Assembly (NCBI RefSeq): GCF_900091525.1
Contig: NZ_FMCU01000023.1
Coordinates: forward strand, 1-64,000
Direction of reading: 5' to 3'
Length of the DNA stretch: 64,000 bases
DNA from: Micromonospora matsumotoense
GTDB taxonomy: Bacteria; Actinomycetota; Actinomycetes; Mycobacteriales; Micromonosporaceae
In this document: positions 19,906 through 28,327 of the stretch, piece by piece
Layout: every line of letters begins with the position of its first letter
Position numbering within the stretch: position 1 is the stretch's first letter
Made by a program: the position numbers and the translations under genes
Notes under the pieces: model-generated
What the model saw: only the letters and a program-made list of their open reading frames with translations
The model's database searches: none
What the model was told of the DNA's origin: nothing

Positions 19906-20366
19906 TCATCAGCCCCAGGCGGACGCGGCTGAAGGAACAGACCTACACCGTCGATCGTCAGCCGCGCCCACTCGGACGACGATTCGTGTGGCAGCACGCG
20001 GCCCGGTTGGCACCGGCCCCCAGCGGCAGAGAACACCGGCTGCCGACACCACGATGGACGCCGATCACCCACATCGCGCTCCGACGCAGCAGAGCGTACG
20101 ATGAGGTTGTCGCTCAGGTCCCCGGTGGCGAAGAGCCCAGAGCCGTCGAGTGTCCCTCCGTTGCCAGCAGGGGCGTCCACCGAGTCGACCTCTATCACGC
20201 AGCATGTCGCGCTATCTCTACGGCAGCACCGCGCTCCGGATCACCGGGGCCGCACGGCCGTTGATCCCGGCAGGCAACGCGTCAGCCGTCGGCACGAACT
20301 ACTTCTTCGGCTGGGACCGAACCGTCCCATTCGCACATTTATGCACCTTGAGGGTGTGGTGCGGCC
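19906..20366. other. Upstream region of the broken hsp20 gene
   Basis: This 461-base stretch holds no clear gene. Short frames on both strands (for example from ATG 20204 on the plus strand) have no family signal. Its 3' part contains the palindrome described at 20313-20328 and should hold the hsp20 promoter. Confidence 0.4.
20313..20328. promoter_or_regulatory. GGGAC-N6-GTCCC palindrome upstream of hsp20
   Basis: GGGACCGAACCGTCCC is a perfect inverted repeat of GGGAC with a 6-base spacer, 38 bases before the hsp20 start codon. The half-sites equal those of the DosR/DevR box (GGGAC-N4-GTCCC), but the spacer is 2 bases too long, so I do not call it a DosR box. Confidence 0.3.
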
Positions 20367-20843
20367 ATGCTGCTCCGATTCGACCCGTTCCATGACCTGA
20401 ACCTATTGGCCGACGAAATCCTCGGTGGACGGCGGCTGCCGCAGACGATGCCGATGGACTGCTACCGACACGGCGACGCGCTCCACCTGCACTTCGACAT
20501 GCCCGGCATCGACGTGGAAACCCTCGACGTCACCCAGGAGAGCAACACGCTGACCGTGCGAGCCCTCCGCAACGCCACCGCGCCCGAGGACGCCACCTTC
20601 CTGGTCGACTAGCGCTCCGGCAGGTCCTACGCCCGCCAGCTGATCGTCGGCGACGGCCTGAGCCTCGACGCGATCGTGGCGAACTACCAGGATGGCGTGC
20701 TCACGTTGACCATCCCCGTCGCCGAGCAGGCTCAGCCGCGTCGGATCGACGTGAGTACCGGCGAGGACAGCACTCGCGACCGCCATGAGGCGATCGAAGG
20801 GTCGGCCCCCGAGACCGACCGGCTGGTCAGGACCGCGGGCTGA
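20367..20843 (+). pseudogene. Hsp20 small heat-shock protein with in-frame amber stop
   Basis: Residues 1-81 (MLLRFDPFHDLNLLADEILG, later MPMDCYRHGDALHLHFDMPG and TLTVRALRNATAPEDATFLV) are a normal Hsp20/alpha-crystallin N-terminal half. TAG at 20610-20612 then interrupts the frame. The same frame continues to TGA 20841-20843 with the second half intact: SYARQLIVGDGLSLDAIVAN, then the conserved strand DGVLTLTIPVAEQAQPRRIDV. The single base change is the only visible lesion. The protein is therefore either a recent pseudogene, two fragments, or a readthrough product (159 codons in total). Actinomycete dormancy regulons often include Hsp20. Confidence 0.85.
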
Positions 20844-20906
20844 CCCGGGCCACCTCCCACCCCCGCTACAGAGACCGCCGAGCAAGCGCCCGGACCAGGC
20901 CGGCAC

Positions 20907-22055
20907 GACGTAAGTGGATCACCGCCTTCAAGTTCCCCGCCGCCCAGAAGATCACCGTGCTGCGCGCCGTGCAGTGGAGCGTGGGCCGCACCGGCGTGAT
21001 CGCCCCGCGCGCCGTCCTCGACCCGGTGGACGTCGCCGGCACCACCATCACCTACGCCACCCTGCACAACCCGGCCGACATCGCCCGCCGCGGCCTGATG
21101 CTCGGAGACCACGTCATCGTCTACCGAGCCGGCGACGTCATCCCCCGCGTCGAAGGCGCGGTCGCCGGCCTCCGCACCGGCACCGAACAGCCCATCGACA
21201 TCCCCGAACTCTGCCCCGCGCTGCGGCGGCGGCATCGACCGCAGCCAGGAACGCTGGCGCTGCGCGCGGGGACGCGCCTGCGGCCAGAAAGAAGCGATCC
21301 GGTACGCCGTCGCCCGCGACGCACTCGACATCGACGGCCTCGGCGAGAAGATCATCGTGCAACTCGTCGACAAAGGGCTGATCGAGGACTTCGCCGACCT
21401 GTTCACCCTCACCCACGATCAACTGCTCACCCTGGACCGCATGGGCGCCAAGAGCGCCGACAACCTCACCGCCGCCATCGAGACGGCCAAGACCAAACCC
21501 CTCAATCGCGTCTTCTGCGCCCTCGGCGTCCTGGGCACCGGCCGTTCCATGTCGCTACGCATCGCCGCGCACTTCGGCTCCATGCACGCCATCCGAGACG
21601 CCGACGCCGTCGCTCTCGCGCAGGTCAACGGCATCGGCAACGACAAGGCCCCCGTGATCGTCCAGGAACTGGCCGAGCTTGCCCCGACCATCGACAAGCT
21701 CATCGCCGCAGGTGTGAACATGAGCCAACCCGGCTTCGTTCCCCCGGCTTCCACAGATGCGCAGACCGACGCGGAAACGTCCGCCCAGAACGCGAAGAGC
21801 GAGCTGCCACTAGCGGGGCCGACCGTGGTGGTAACCGGCACGATGACCGGACCCCTCGCAGACCGATCCCGAACCGAAATGACCGAACTGATCGCCCAAG
21901 CAGGGGGACGCGCATCCTCCAGCGTCTCTGCCCGCACCCACCTCGTCGTCGCCGGAGACAACGCCGGCAGCAAACACGACAAGGCCCAAGCACTGGGCAT
22001 CGAAACCATCACACCCGAGGAACTCGCCCACCGCCTCGCTGGACACCTGACGTGA
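20907..22055 (+). pseudogene. 5'-truncated, frameshifted NAD-dependent DNA ligase (ligA)
   Basis: The sequence enters in the middle of LigA: KWITAFKFPAAQKITVLRAV marks the end of the adenylation domain and the start of the OB fold. Next come VGRTGVIAPRAVLDPVDVAG and the Zn finger ELCPAC...RWRCARGRACG, then the HhH domain and a C-terminal BRCT domain (LAGPTVVVTGTMTGPLADRS, later KHDKAQALGIETITPEELAH). The catalytic KxDG lysine and the Ia domain are missing. An extra base near 21218-21224, inside the Zn finger codons, shifts the frame from the 20957-type frame to the 21357-type frame. This is a dead extra copy, since the essential ligA should be elsewhere in the genome. Confidence 0.85.
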
Positions 22056-22979
22056 GAAGCGGTGCGTGACCGGCCCGAGTCTTCGCCTGTTCCCTGGGCG
22101 GGGCACACGAGGAACGGTGCGCGCCTCTGAAAGATCAGCTGTACCTAAGCCGTACCCCGACACTGGCATGCCTCGACGATCATCAAGGCAGCGCCGCCCG
22201 CGACTGCGTCCACGACCAGTTCACCGCCGGAGCCCGGCTGCTGCGCCGCGCGTCCTACAACGCCGCCGCTGGCTGCCGGCTCGCCGCCGCACTCGCGCAG
22301 CCCGCCCAGCCCGCCGGGTTCATGCAGTGGCGGATGCCGGCAGCGGCGGTCATCCCCCGCTAGGACTTCCGACGCTCCGACCACATCGGCACGCCTTCCG
22401 TGGAGCGACCGGCGCTGGCCAACTCCGGTCATCGGGGCCAGTCGAGTCACGCCTCGGGCACGCCGACGTCGCGGGCGTAGGTGACCGCTTCCTGTCGCCC
22501 GATGTCGTCGCCTCGGGGATAGGTGAAGACACGGCCGGCGAACACGACCGGGTCTGCTGCACCGATAGGTGACGCCACCGTCATCTACTTCGACCTGTTC
22601 CTGGCAGCAGCGATCGTCACCGTACGTCAACTCATCCAGCGAGCGCGAACCCTCTACCGCTGGGACACTAGGCCCACCACCCGCCGACTCAAGTAACACC
22701 TATTGCCGGTGGCTCTCAGCAACTACTCCACCGACTTCGCAATGGCCCTGCGTCGGAGTGTGCCGGGTCATCGCCCATGCGACGCCTCCTTCACAGTGGC
22801 GCATCTCTATATATATCCCGGTCCGCACGAGCGGGCAACCCAGGCTCCGGAAGCCGCCCGTCCGCGCCAGTGGACGCGTTGACGCCCCAACATTCGCTGA
22901 CCTAGAGTCACGTTTCGACTACGCTAAGCACCCGGTGGGTGCCGCCTGTCCTCAATGATGTGCATTCCTGGAGGCATTG
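22056..22979. other. Scrap region left of the chloramphenicol cluster
   Basis: About 920 bases with gene fragments only. A 75-codon open stretch ending near 22364 (YLSRTPTLACLDDHQGSAAR, later AGFMQWRMPAAAVIPR) reads like protein but has no start or family. A transposase tail follows at 22568-22696. Just before the activator gene there is an AT-rich CTATATATATCC at about 22808-22819, a possible promoter element. Confidence 0.45.
22568..22696 (+). mobile_element. 3' tail of a DDE transposase
   Basis: The frame GDATVIYFDLFLAAAIVTVR, continuing QLIQRARTLYRWDTRPTTRR to the stop at 22694-22696, has the pattern of the last 40 residues of IS5-like actinomycete transposases (...RxLIxxAWTxYRWDTRP...). 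No upstream transposase body remains. It lies 283 bases from the cluster activator gene and is a plausible scar of an insertion event. Confidence 0.4.
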
Positions 22980-24014
22980 ATGTCCGCATTCTCGGATCAA
23001 CAGCCGGCGTCGATCGTCGAGATCGACATCCGCACCCTGCTGCCGGCCGACTCACCGCGCTTCGCCATCGACGACGGGCACGCCCGTGCGCTCGCCGAGA
23101 GCGCGGCCGAGCTCCCGCCGATCCTGGTGCACCGGGCGACGCTGCGGGTGATCGACGGCATGCACCGGGTGCGGGCGACGGAACTGCGTAATCGGTCCAC
23201 GATCAGCGCGTGCTGGTTCGAGGGCGACGAGCACGCCGCGTTCCTGCTCGCGGTGGAGACCAACACCCGGCACGGCCTGCCGCTGACGAGCGACGAACGC
23301 CGGCAGGCCGCGCTGCGCATCCTGCGGATCAATCCACAGTGGTCGGACCGCAGCATCGCCGAGCGGACCGGCTGGAACGCCACCAGCGTCGGCGTTCTGC
23401 GCCGGGAGACCACCGACCCGGACGCCCGGCCGGACGCGCGGGTTGGCCGGGACGGCCGGGTCCGCCCGTCCACCACCGCGGACGGGCGGCGGGTGGCGGC
23501 CGAAGTGATCGCGCGTGATCCAGCCGCCTCGCTGCGGGAGATCGCCCGGCAGGCCGGGATCTCGGTGGGCACGGCCCGGGACGTGCGTTTCCGGCTGGCG
23601 CAGGGGCGGCCGGTGGTGCCGGACGGCGACCCGGCGGTGGCCGCACCCGCCGACGACCGCAGCGGCGACGAGGCCGCGCAGGACTTCGCCCGCTCGGTCA
23701 CGCTGTTCGCCGGGCTCCGCAACGACCCCTCGCTGCGGTTCAGCGAGAGCGGCCGGCTCGTGCTGCGCCGTCTGCACACCCAACTGCGGACGACCGAGGA
23801 GTGGAAACGCCTCGCCCCGGCCATCCCGCCGCACGGCCGCAGCGCGGTCGCGGAAATCCTGGCCGCCTGCGCCGAGGACCTCAAGGGCATGGCGCAGGAG
23901 CTGCGCGTCGAGGCGAACCGGCCGGCGCCCGACGCGGCGCCGCCGGTCCGCCCGCGGTCCGTCAGGGTCGATCGTCCTCGGTCCGGGAGCTGGTCAGTCG
24001 CCCGTCCGGCCTGA
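22980..24014 (+). CDS. StrR-like ParB-domain transcriptional activator of the cluster
   Basis: The 344-residue protein starts at ATG 22980 with TGGAGG 7 bases before it. Residues about 10-115 are a ParB/Spo0J-type N-terminal domain (IVEIDIRTLLPADSPRF, then LPPILVHRATLRVIDGMHRV). Helix-turn-helix elements follow (ERRQAALRILRINPQWSDRS with IAERTGWNATSVGVLRRET, and ASLREIARQAGISVGTARDV). This architecture is that of StrR, NovG and related pathway-specific activators. In S. venezuelae the chloramphenicol cluster is activated by such a protein (Sven0913, as I recall). Its probable target is the StrR-type palindrome at 37887-37915. The 3' end overlaps the convergent antiporter gene by 53 bases. Confidence 0.88.
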   Translation: MSAFSDQQPASIVEIDIRTLLPADSPRFAIDDGHARALAESAAELPPILVHRATLRVIDGMHRVRATELRNRSTISACWFEGDEHAAFLLAVETNTRHGLPLTSDERRQAALRILRINPQWSDRSIAERTGWNATSVGVLRRETTDPDARPDARVGRDGRVRPSTTADGRRVAAEVIARDPAASLREIARQAGISVGTARDVRFRLAQGRPVVPDGDPAVAAPADDRSGDEAAQDFARSVTLFAGLRNDPSLRFSESGRLVLRRLHTQLRTTEEWKRLAPAIPPHGRSAVAEILAACAEDLKGMAQELRVEANRPAPDAAPPVRPRSVRVDRPRSGSWSVARPA

Positions 24015-25293
24015 CCGCGGCGCGGTCGCGTTCCGCCCTCGCCCACTCCTCGGCCAGCGCCCGGAGATCCGCATCGACGATCCGGCTCGGGTACGTCCAG
24101 CGCAGCAGCGGCGCGGTCATCGCGGTGGTGACCAGCGCCATCACGACCATCAGGGAGTACAGGTCGGTGTCCAGCAGCCCGGCCTGTAGCCCCACCCCGA
24201 GGATGATCAGCTCGGTGAGGCCGCGGGTGTTCATCAGGATGCCCAGGGTGGCCGACGACCGGCCGGGCTGGCCCGCGAGCCGCGCGCCGAGGTAGGCGCC
24301 GCCCAGCTTGCCGCCGATCGCCACCAGCAGGATCAGGCCCATCTCGCCGACGCCGGTCCAGTCCACCGTGCTCAGATCGACCTTCAGCCCGGCCACCGTG
24401 AAGTACGCCGGGAGCAGCACCCAGGTGATCGCCTCGAACCGGCCGGTGACCGCGGCTCGCAGCCGCTCGGTGCCCCGCCGCGGCACGATCGCCCCGGCCA
24501 GGAACGCCCCGAAGATGAAGTGCAGCCCGAACCACTCGCTCAACGCCCCGGAGACCAGCAGCAGAACGGTCAGCACGGCCAACGGCGCGGCGCCCGGCCC
24601 CCGCTCGCCGGTGCCGGTGCCGCGCGGCTCCCGGGCCACCAGGAACCGGCCGAGCAGCGGGCGCACCACGGTCACCATCACGATCGCGTACGGCAGGACC
24701 AGCAGCACCTGCCAGGAACTCTGGCTGCCCGCGATCGTGAGCACGGCCGCGAGCAGCAGCCAGGCGGCGACGTCACCGACCGCGGCGGACGCCATCGCCA
24801 GCGCACCGATCCGGGTGTGCTGGATGCCCCGGTCCTTCAGGATCCGGGCCAGCACCGGGAACGCCGTGATCGACATGGCCGCGCCGATGAACAGCAGGAA
24901 CCCGAGCCGGTCGCCCATCGCGTGCTCGTTCCACAGCCACACCGCCAGCAGCACGCCGAGCCCGAACGAGCAGACCATCGACCCGACCGACACGCCGAAC
25001 GCGGCGCGCTTGTTGCCGCGCAGCAGCCGATGATCGAGTTCCAGCCCGACCAGGAACATGAACAGCGCGACGCCCAGATAGCCGAGCGTGCTGAGCATCG
25101 GCCGGACGTCCGCAGGGAAGATCGTGCCGGAGATCGCGCCGTGGAACAGCGTCGGCCCGAGCAGGATTCCGGCCAGGATCTCGCCCAGCACGGCCGGCTG
25201 GCCGAACCGCCGGGCGACGTGTCCGAGCACGTGCGCGAGCCCGAGGACCAACGCCAGACCGGCCATTATCATGGCCGTTTGGTGGGTGGACAT
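23962..25293 (-). CDS. CPA2-family Na+(K+)/H+ antiporter of the cluster
   Basis: The 443-residue protein has about 12-13 membrane helices, beginning with an export-type N-terminus (MIMAGLALVLGLAHVLGHVA) and the CPA2 hallmark GQPAVLGEILAGILLGPTLF. A cytoplasmic tail of about 50 residues lacks a TrkA-N domain, so this is the NapA/KefB-like exchanger core only. A Na+/H+ antiporter gene belongs to the S. venezuelae chloramphenicol cluster (Sven0915) and affects production. The start is ATG 25293, behind AAGGAG. It is divergent from the exporter gene with a 190-base gap that carries the attenuation-like leader. Confidence 0.9.
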   Translation of the reverse strand: MSTHQTAMIMAGLALVLGLAHVLGHVARRFGQPAVLGEILAGILLGPTLFHGAISGTIFPADVRPMLSTLGYLGVALFMFLVGLELDHRLLRGNKRAAFGVSVGSMVCSFGLGVLLAVWLWNEHAMGDRLGFLLFIGAAMSITAFPVLARILKDRGIQHTRIGALAMASAAVGDVAAWLLLAAVLTIAGSQSSWQVLLVLPYAIVMVTVVRPLLGRFLVAREPRGTGTGERGPGAAPLAVLTVLLLVSGALSEWFGLHFIFGAFLAGAIVPRRGTERLRAAVTGRFEAITWVLLPAYFTVAGLKVDLSTVDWTGVGEMGLILLVAIGGKLGGAYLGARLAGQPGRSSATLGILMNTRGLTELIILGVGLQAGLLDTDLYSLMVVMALVTTAMTAPLLRWTYPSRIVDADLRALAEEWARAERDRAAVRPDGRLTSSRTEDDRP

Positions 25294-25327
25294 GGACACT
25301 CCTTCTCGGTGGGTCGAGGGCGCTGCT

Positions 25328-25399
25328 ATGTTGGAGGGCATGTCGAGTCGCGAGGCAGAGAGAATCCAGCCACCGGTGATCCGGTGGCTGAGCGCGTAA
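25328..25399 (+). promoter_or_regulatory. Candidate translation-attenuation leader of the exporter gene
   Basis: Upstream of the exporter a short ORF starts at ATG 25340 (GGAGG directly in front) or at the in-frame ATG 25328, and ends at TAA 25397-25399. The 19-residue version reads MSSREAERIQPPVIRWLSA. Its 3' half contains a perfect 10-bp hairpin, arms 25367-25376 (CAGCCACCGG) and 25381-25390, loop TGAT. A second 6-bp hairpin (CATCGC 25444-25449 with GCGATG 25462-25467) lies next to the exporter ribosome site (TTGGAG 25471-25476). Cml/Cmx-type chloramphenicol exporters and cat genes are known to be induced through ribosome stalling in a leader peptide, so such a role is inferred here. Confidence 0.5.
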
Positions 25400-25484
25400 C
25401 CCGCTGACGACCCTGTCGTCGCGTCTCCGTCACGGATCCACCGCATCGCCTTCCGTTTACTGCGATGTTGTTGGAGATCTCTTC

Positions 25485-26693
25485 ATGCCATTCGCCATTT
25501 ACGTTCTCGGGCTCGCCGTGTTCGCCCAGGGAACGTCGGAATTCATGCTGTCCGGGTTGGTCGAGGCCATGGCCGCCGACCTGGGCGTGTCCATCCCGGC
25601 CGTCGGTTCGCTGACCTCGGCCTTCGCCGTCGGCATGATCGTCGGTGCCCCGCTGGTCGCGATGCTGAGCCTGCGGTGGCCGCGCCGCCGGGCGCTGCTG
25701 GCCTTCCTCGTCACCTTCCTTCTCGCCCACGTCGTCGGCGCGCTCACCGGCAGCTTCGAGGTCCTGTTCGTCACCCGGGTGATCGCCGCGCTGGCCAACG
25801 CCGGTTTCCTCGCCGTCGGCCTGGCGACCGCGGCGGCGATGGCCGGGCCACAGGCCAAGGGCCGGGCCACCTCGGTGCTGCTGAGCGGGGTCACCCTCGC
25901 CTGCGTCGCGGGCGTCCCGCTCGGTGCGGTGCTCAGCGAGATGTGGGGCTGGCGGTCCGCGTTCTGGGCCGTCGCGATCATCTCCGCCCCGGCGGTTGTC
26001 GCGGTGCTCTGGTCCGTACCGGCGACGCCCGTCGATCTGAACGCCCCCAGCGCCCGGCACGAGTTGCGGGTGCTGCGCTCGCCCCGGCTGATCACCGTTC
26101 TGGCTCTCGGTGCGCTGGTCAACGGCGCCACGTTCTGCTCGTTCACCTACCTCTCACCGGTCATCACCAACGTGACCGGGCTGGGCACCAACTGGGTGCC
26201 GGCCGCGCTGGCGCTGTTCGGCATCGGATCGTTTGTCGGCGTCAACATCGGCGGCCGGCTGGCCGACACCCGTCCGGGTGAGGCGCTGGCGGTCGGCGGC
26301 GCGGCGCTGCTGACCGGCTGGCTGCTGTTCGCGCTCACCGCCGGGAACCCGGTGCTGGCGCTGATCTTCGTGTTCCTCCAGGGCGTTCTCTCGTTCGGTG
26401 TGGGTTCCACGCTGATCGCGCAGTCGCTGTACACGGCGTCGAGCGCGCCCACGATGGCCGGCGGTTTCGCCACCGGCGCGCTGAACGTCGGCGCGGCGGC
26501 CGGGCCCGCCCTGGGCGGTCTCGCGCTGGCCGCCGACCACGGCTACCGATCGCCGCTGGTGGTGAGCGCCCTGCTGGTGCTCGCCGCGCTGCTGCTGGCC
26601 GGGGTGGCCCGCGCCACCGGCGTCACCGGCCGGAACGCCGGCGCCGCGCCCGAGGAGAGCCCGGCCGGAAGCCCGGTGCAGGCAGCTTCCTGA
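25485..26693 (+). CDS. cmlF: Chloramphenicol exporter, MFS Cml/Cmx type
   Basis: The 402-residue protein has 12 predicted membrane segments. Its beginning, MPFAIYVLGLAVFAQGTSEF followed by MLSGL, is nearly word-for-word that of the actinomycete Cml/Cmx chloramphenicol efflux proteins. The loop motif RWPRRRALLAFLVTFLLAH after helix 2 and VNGATFCSFTYLSPV in helix 7 also agree. It exports chloramphenicol with proton exchange and is the only self-resistance gene seen in the window: no acetyltransferase or chloramphenicol phosphotransferase is present. Expression is probably drug-inducible through the leader at 25328-25399. The gene name follows the S. venezuelae cluster as I remember it. Confidence 0.92.
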   Translation: MPFAIYVLGLAVFAQGTSEFMLSGLVEAMAADLGVSIPAVGSLTSAFAVGMIVGAPLVAMLSLRWPRRRALLAFLVTFLLAHVVGALTGSFEVLFVTRVIAALANAGFLAVGLATAAAMAGPQAKGRATSVLLSGVTLACVAGVPLGAVLSEMWGWRSAFWAVAIISAPAVVAVLWSVPATPVDLNAPSARHELRVLRSPRLITVLALGALVNGATFCSFTYLSPVITNVTGLGTNWVPAALALFGIGSFVGVNIGGRLADTRPGEALAVGGAALLTGWLLFALTAGNPVLALIFVFLQGVLSFGVGSTLIAQSLYTASSAPTMAGGFATGALNVGAAAGPALGGLALAADHGYRSPLVVSALLVLAALLLAGVARATGVTGRNAGAAPEESPAGSPVQAAS

Positions 26694-26738
26694 CCGGCAC
26701 CCTCCGATGTGTTCGGTGGTCCGTCCAGCACGCGAGGA

Positions 26739-26753
26739 CGGGCCACCGGCCCG
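26739..26753. terminator. Small hairpin between convergent genes
   Basis: CGGGCC-ACC-GGCCCG forms a perfect 6-bp stem with a 3-base loop in the 77-base gap between the rightward exporter gene and the leftward DAHP-synthase operon end. It may terminate both transcripts; the short stem makes this uncertain. Confidence 0.4.
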
Positions 26754-26770
26754 GCACACGCGGCGCATCC

Positions 26771-27949
26771 TCAGAGCAGCGACAGGAACAGCGCGACCAT
26801 CTCCGTCGCCTGCCGGGGGTTCAGCCGCGGGTCGCAAGTGGACCGGAAGTCGGTGAACCGGGGCGGCTGCGCCAGCTCCGACACGCACTCGGTGACCGGG
26901 TCGGGGGTCAGCTCCAGGTGCAGGCCCGCGGGCCATTCCCGGTGGCGGCGCAGCGTCCGGACGAACGACTCGACCTCGGCGTGCATCCGTTCGACCAAGC
27001 GGGTCTTCTGGCCGTTGATCTTCAGGCCGTTGCCGTGCATCGGGTCGCAGAGCCAGACCGCCGGCGAGCCGTGCCGGTGGACCGCCTCGACGACCGGCGG
27101 CAGCAGCCGGTCCACGTCCTTCGCGCCGAACCGGACGATGAACGTCAGCCGCCCGGGGATGCCCTCCGGGTTCAGCGACCGGCTCAGCGCGACCGCGTCG
27201 TCCGGCGACACCGACGGGCCCAGCTTGACGCCGATCGGGTTGTGCACGGCCCGGCTGAGCGCGACGTGCGCGCCGTCGTGGGCGCGGGTCCGCTCGCCGA
27301 TCCAGCCGAAATGGGTGGAACCGCTGTACACGCCGTGCGCGCCGAGCCGCACGAGCGGCCGTTCGTACGGCAGCAGCAACAACTCGTGCGAGGTGTAGAC
27401 CCGTTCCAGGACGGGCCGCTGCGACCAGGACCGCCGGACCTCGTCCAGCACGAGCCGGGAGCACTCGTACGCGGTGAGCAGCCGCCGCGGCTGCGGGGTC
27501 CGGCCCACCGGCTCGAACTCCGGCTCGTTCACCGCGTCGCCGCAGTAGCTGGGCATCTGCCGCCGCGAGCCGGTCTCCTCGGTCTCGAACGGCGACGAGC
27601 GCGGCTTGCCGTACTGCCCGGCGATCCGGCCGATGGTCACCGCGGGCAGCCCGCTGCCGGACCGCATGATCGCGGCCAGGCCCTGCAGGTTGTCCACCTT
27701 CTGCCGGACCAGTTCCGGTACGGCCTCGTGGAAGCGCTCCGCGCAGTCACCGCCCTGGAGCAGCAGCGCCGAACCGCGGGCGACCAGATCCATCCCGCCG
27801 GTCAGCTCGACGATCTCCGGCTCGGTGGCGAGCACGGGCCGCTCAGTCAGCTCCCGTTCCGCCTCCTCCAGCGCCACCGGATCCGGCCAGTGGGGCTGTT
27901 GCGCCGCGCTCCGCCCGGTCAGGGTGGTGAGCGTCGTGGTCGCGGTCAT
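26771..27949 (-). CDS. cmlE: Class II (plant-type) DAHP synthase of the cluster
   Basis: The 392-residue enzyme condenses phosphoenolpyruvate and erythrose 4-phosphate to DAHP, feeding the shikimate pathway for the aromatic half of chloramphenicol. Class II landmarks are present: GGDCAERF, RIAGQYGKPRSSPFE, GGTHFG-like STHFGWIGERTR, VWLCDPMHGN and HLELTPDPVTECVSE. Many secondary-metabolite clusters carry such a dedicated copy to bypass feedback control. ATG 27949 opens a gene 66 bases downstream of the chorismate mutase gene. It is the last gene of the leftward operon. Confidence 0.95.
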   Translation of the reverse strand: MTATTTLTTLTGRSAAQQPHWPDPVALEEAERELTERPVLATEPEIVELTGGMDLVARGSALLLQGGDCAERFHEAVPELVRQKVDNLQGLAAIMRSGSGLPAVTIGRIAGQYGKPRSSPFETEETGSRRQMPSYCGDAVNEPEFEPVGRTPQPRRLLTAYECSRLVLDEVRRSWSQRPVLERVYTSHELLLLPYERPLVRLGAHGVYSGSTHFGWIGERTRAHDGAHVALSRAVHNPIGVKLGPSVSPDDAVALSRSLNPEGIPGRLTFIVRFGAKDVDRLLPPVVEAVHRHGSPAVWLCDPMHGNGLKINGQKTRLVERMHAEVESFVRTLRRHREWPAGLHLELTPDPVTECVSELAQPPRFTDFRSTCDPRLNPRQATEMVALFLSLL

Positions 27950-28015
27950 CGTGTGTTCCCCTCCGCCCGCCGTGCGAGGTCGCCGGCCGGGCTGTCGTCG
28001 GTGGTCGTACGGGGA

Positions 28016-28327
28016 TCAGCGACGGCCCTCGGCGGCCGGTAGCTCCCGGCTCATCTCGGCGTCCTCCACGCGGCACATCTCGGCGATGATCGCGTCGTAC
28101 AGGTTGGCCAGGAACGCCTGGTCCAGGCCGTGTTCGGCGGCGTACCGGGCGGCACGCTCCTTGACCAGGCCGATCCGGCCGGGCTGCATCATCGGTACGT
28201 CGTGCCGGGACTTGGCCCGGGCGATGCGCACGCCGCAGTCGAGGCGGCGGCGCAGCGTGTCCAGCAGCGTCCCGTCCAGGACGTCGAGTTCCGCGCGCAG
28301 CCGGTGCAGCTCGTCATGCTCGGTCAT
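28016..28327 (-). CDS. cmlD: 4-amino-4-deoxychorismate mutase
   Basis: The 103-residue AroQ-type helical protein begins HDELHRLRAELDVLDGTLLDTL and contains RIARAKSRHDVPMMQPGRIGLV, the usual active-site Arg/Lys and Arg/Glu helices. Within this cluster its likely substrate is 4-amino-4-deoxychorismate, converted to 4-amino-4-deoxyprephenate, as in PapB. The ATG at 28327 overlaps the stop of the upstream dehydrogenase gene (ATGA), showing tight coupling. Sequence alone does not separate it from an ordinary chorismate mutase; the operon does. Confidence 0.9.
   Translation of the reverse strand: MTEHDELHRLRAELDVLDGTLLDTLRRRLDCGVRIARAKSRHDVPMMQPGRIGLVKERAARYAAEHGLDQAFLANLYDAIIAEMCRVEDAEMSRELPAAEGRR

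Noticed and set aside
19842..20198. Minus-strand ORF of 118 residues between the second GAF-ANTAR gene and hsp20
   Set aside because: No ribosome site and no family signal; its 3' part overlaps the end of the GAF-ANTAR gene on the opposite strand.
20313..20328. DosR/DevR box upstream of hsp20
   Set aside because: The half-sites fit, but the spacer is 6 bases rather than 4, so it is recorded only as a palindrome.
22145..22699. Minus-strand ORF of 184 residues
   Set aside because: It is Arg/Gly-rich and lies opposite better-looking coding fragments, including the transposase tail.
22700..22979. A second StrR-type operator in front of the activator gene
   Set aside because: A GTTTCGACTACG stretch exists near 22912, but no second arm at an 11-base spacing was found.
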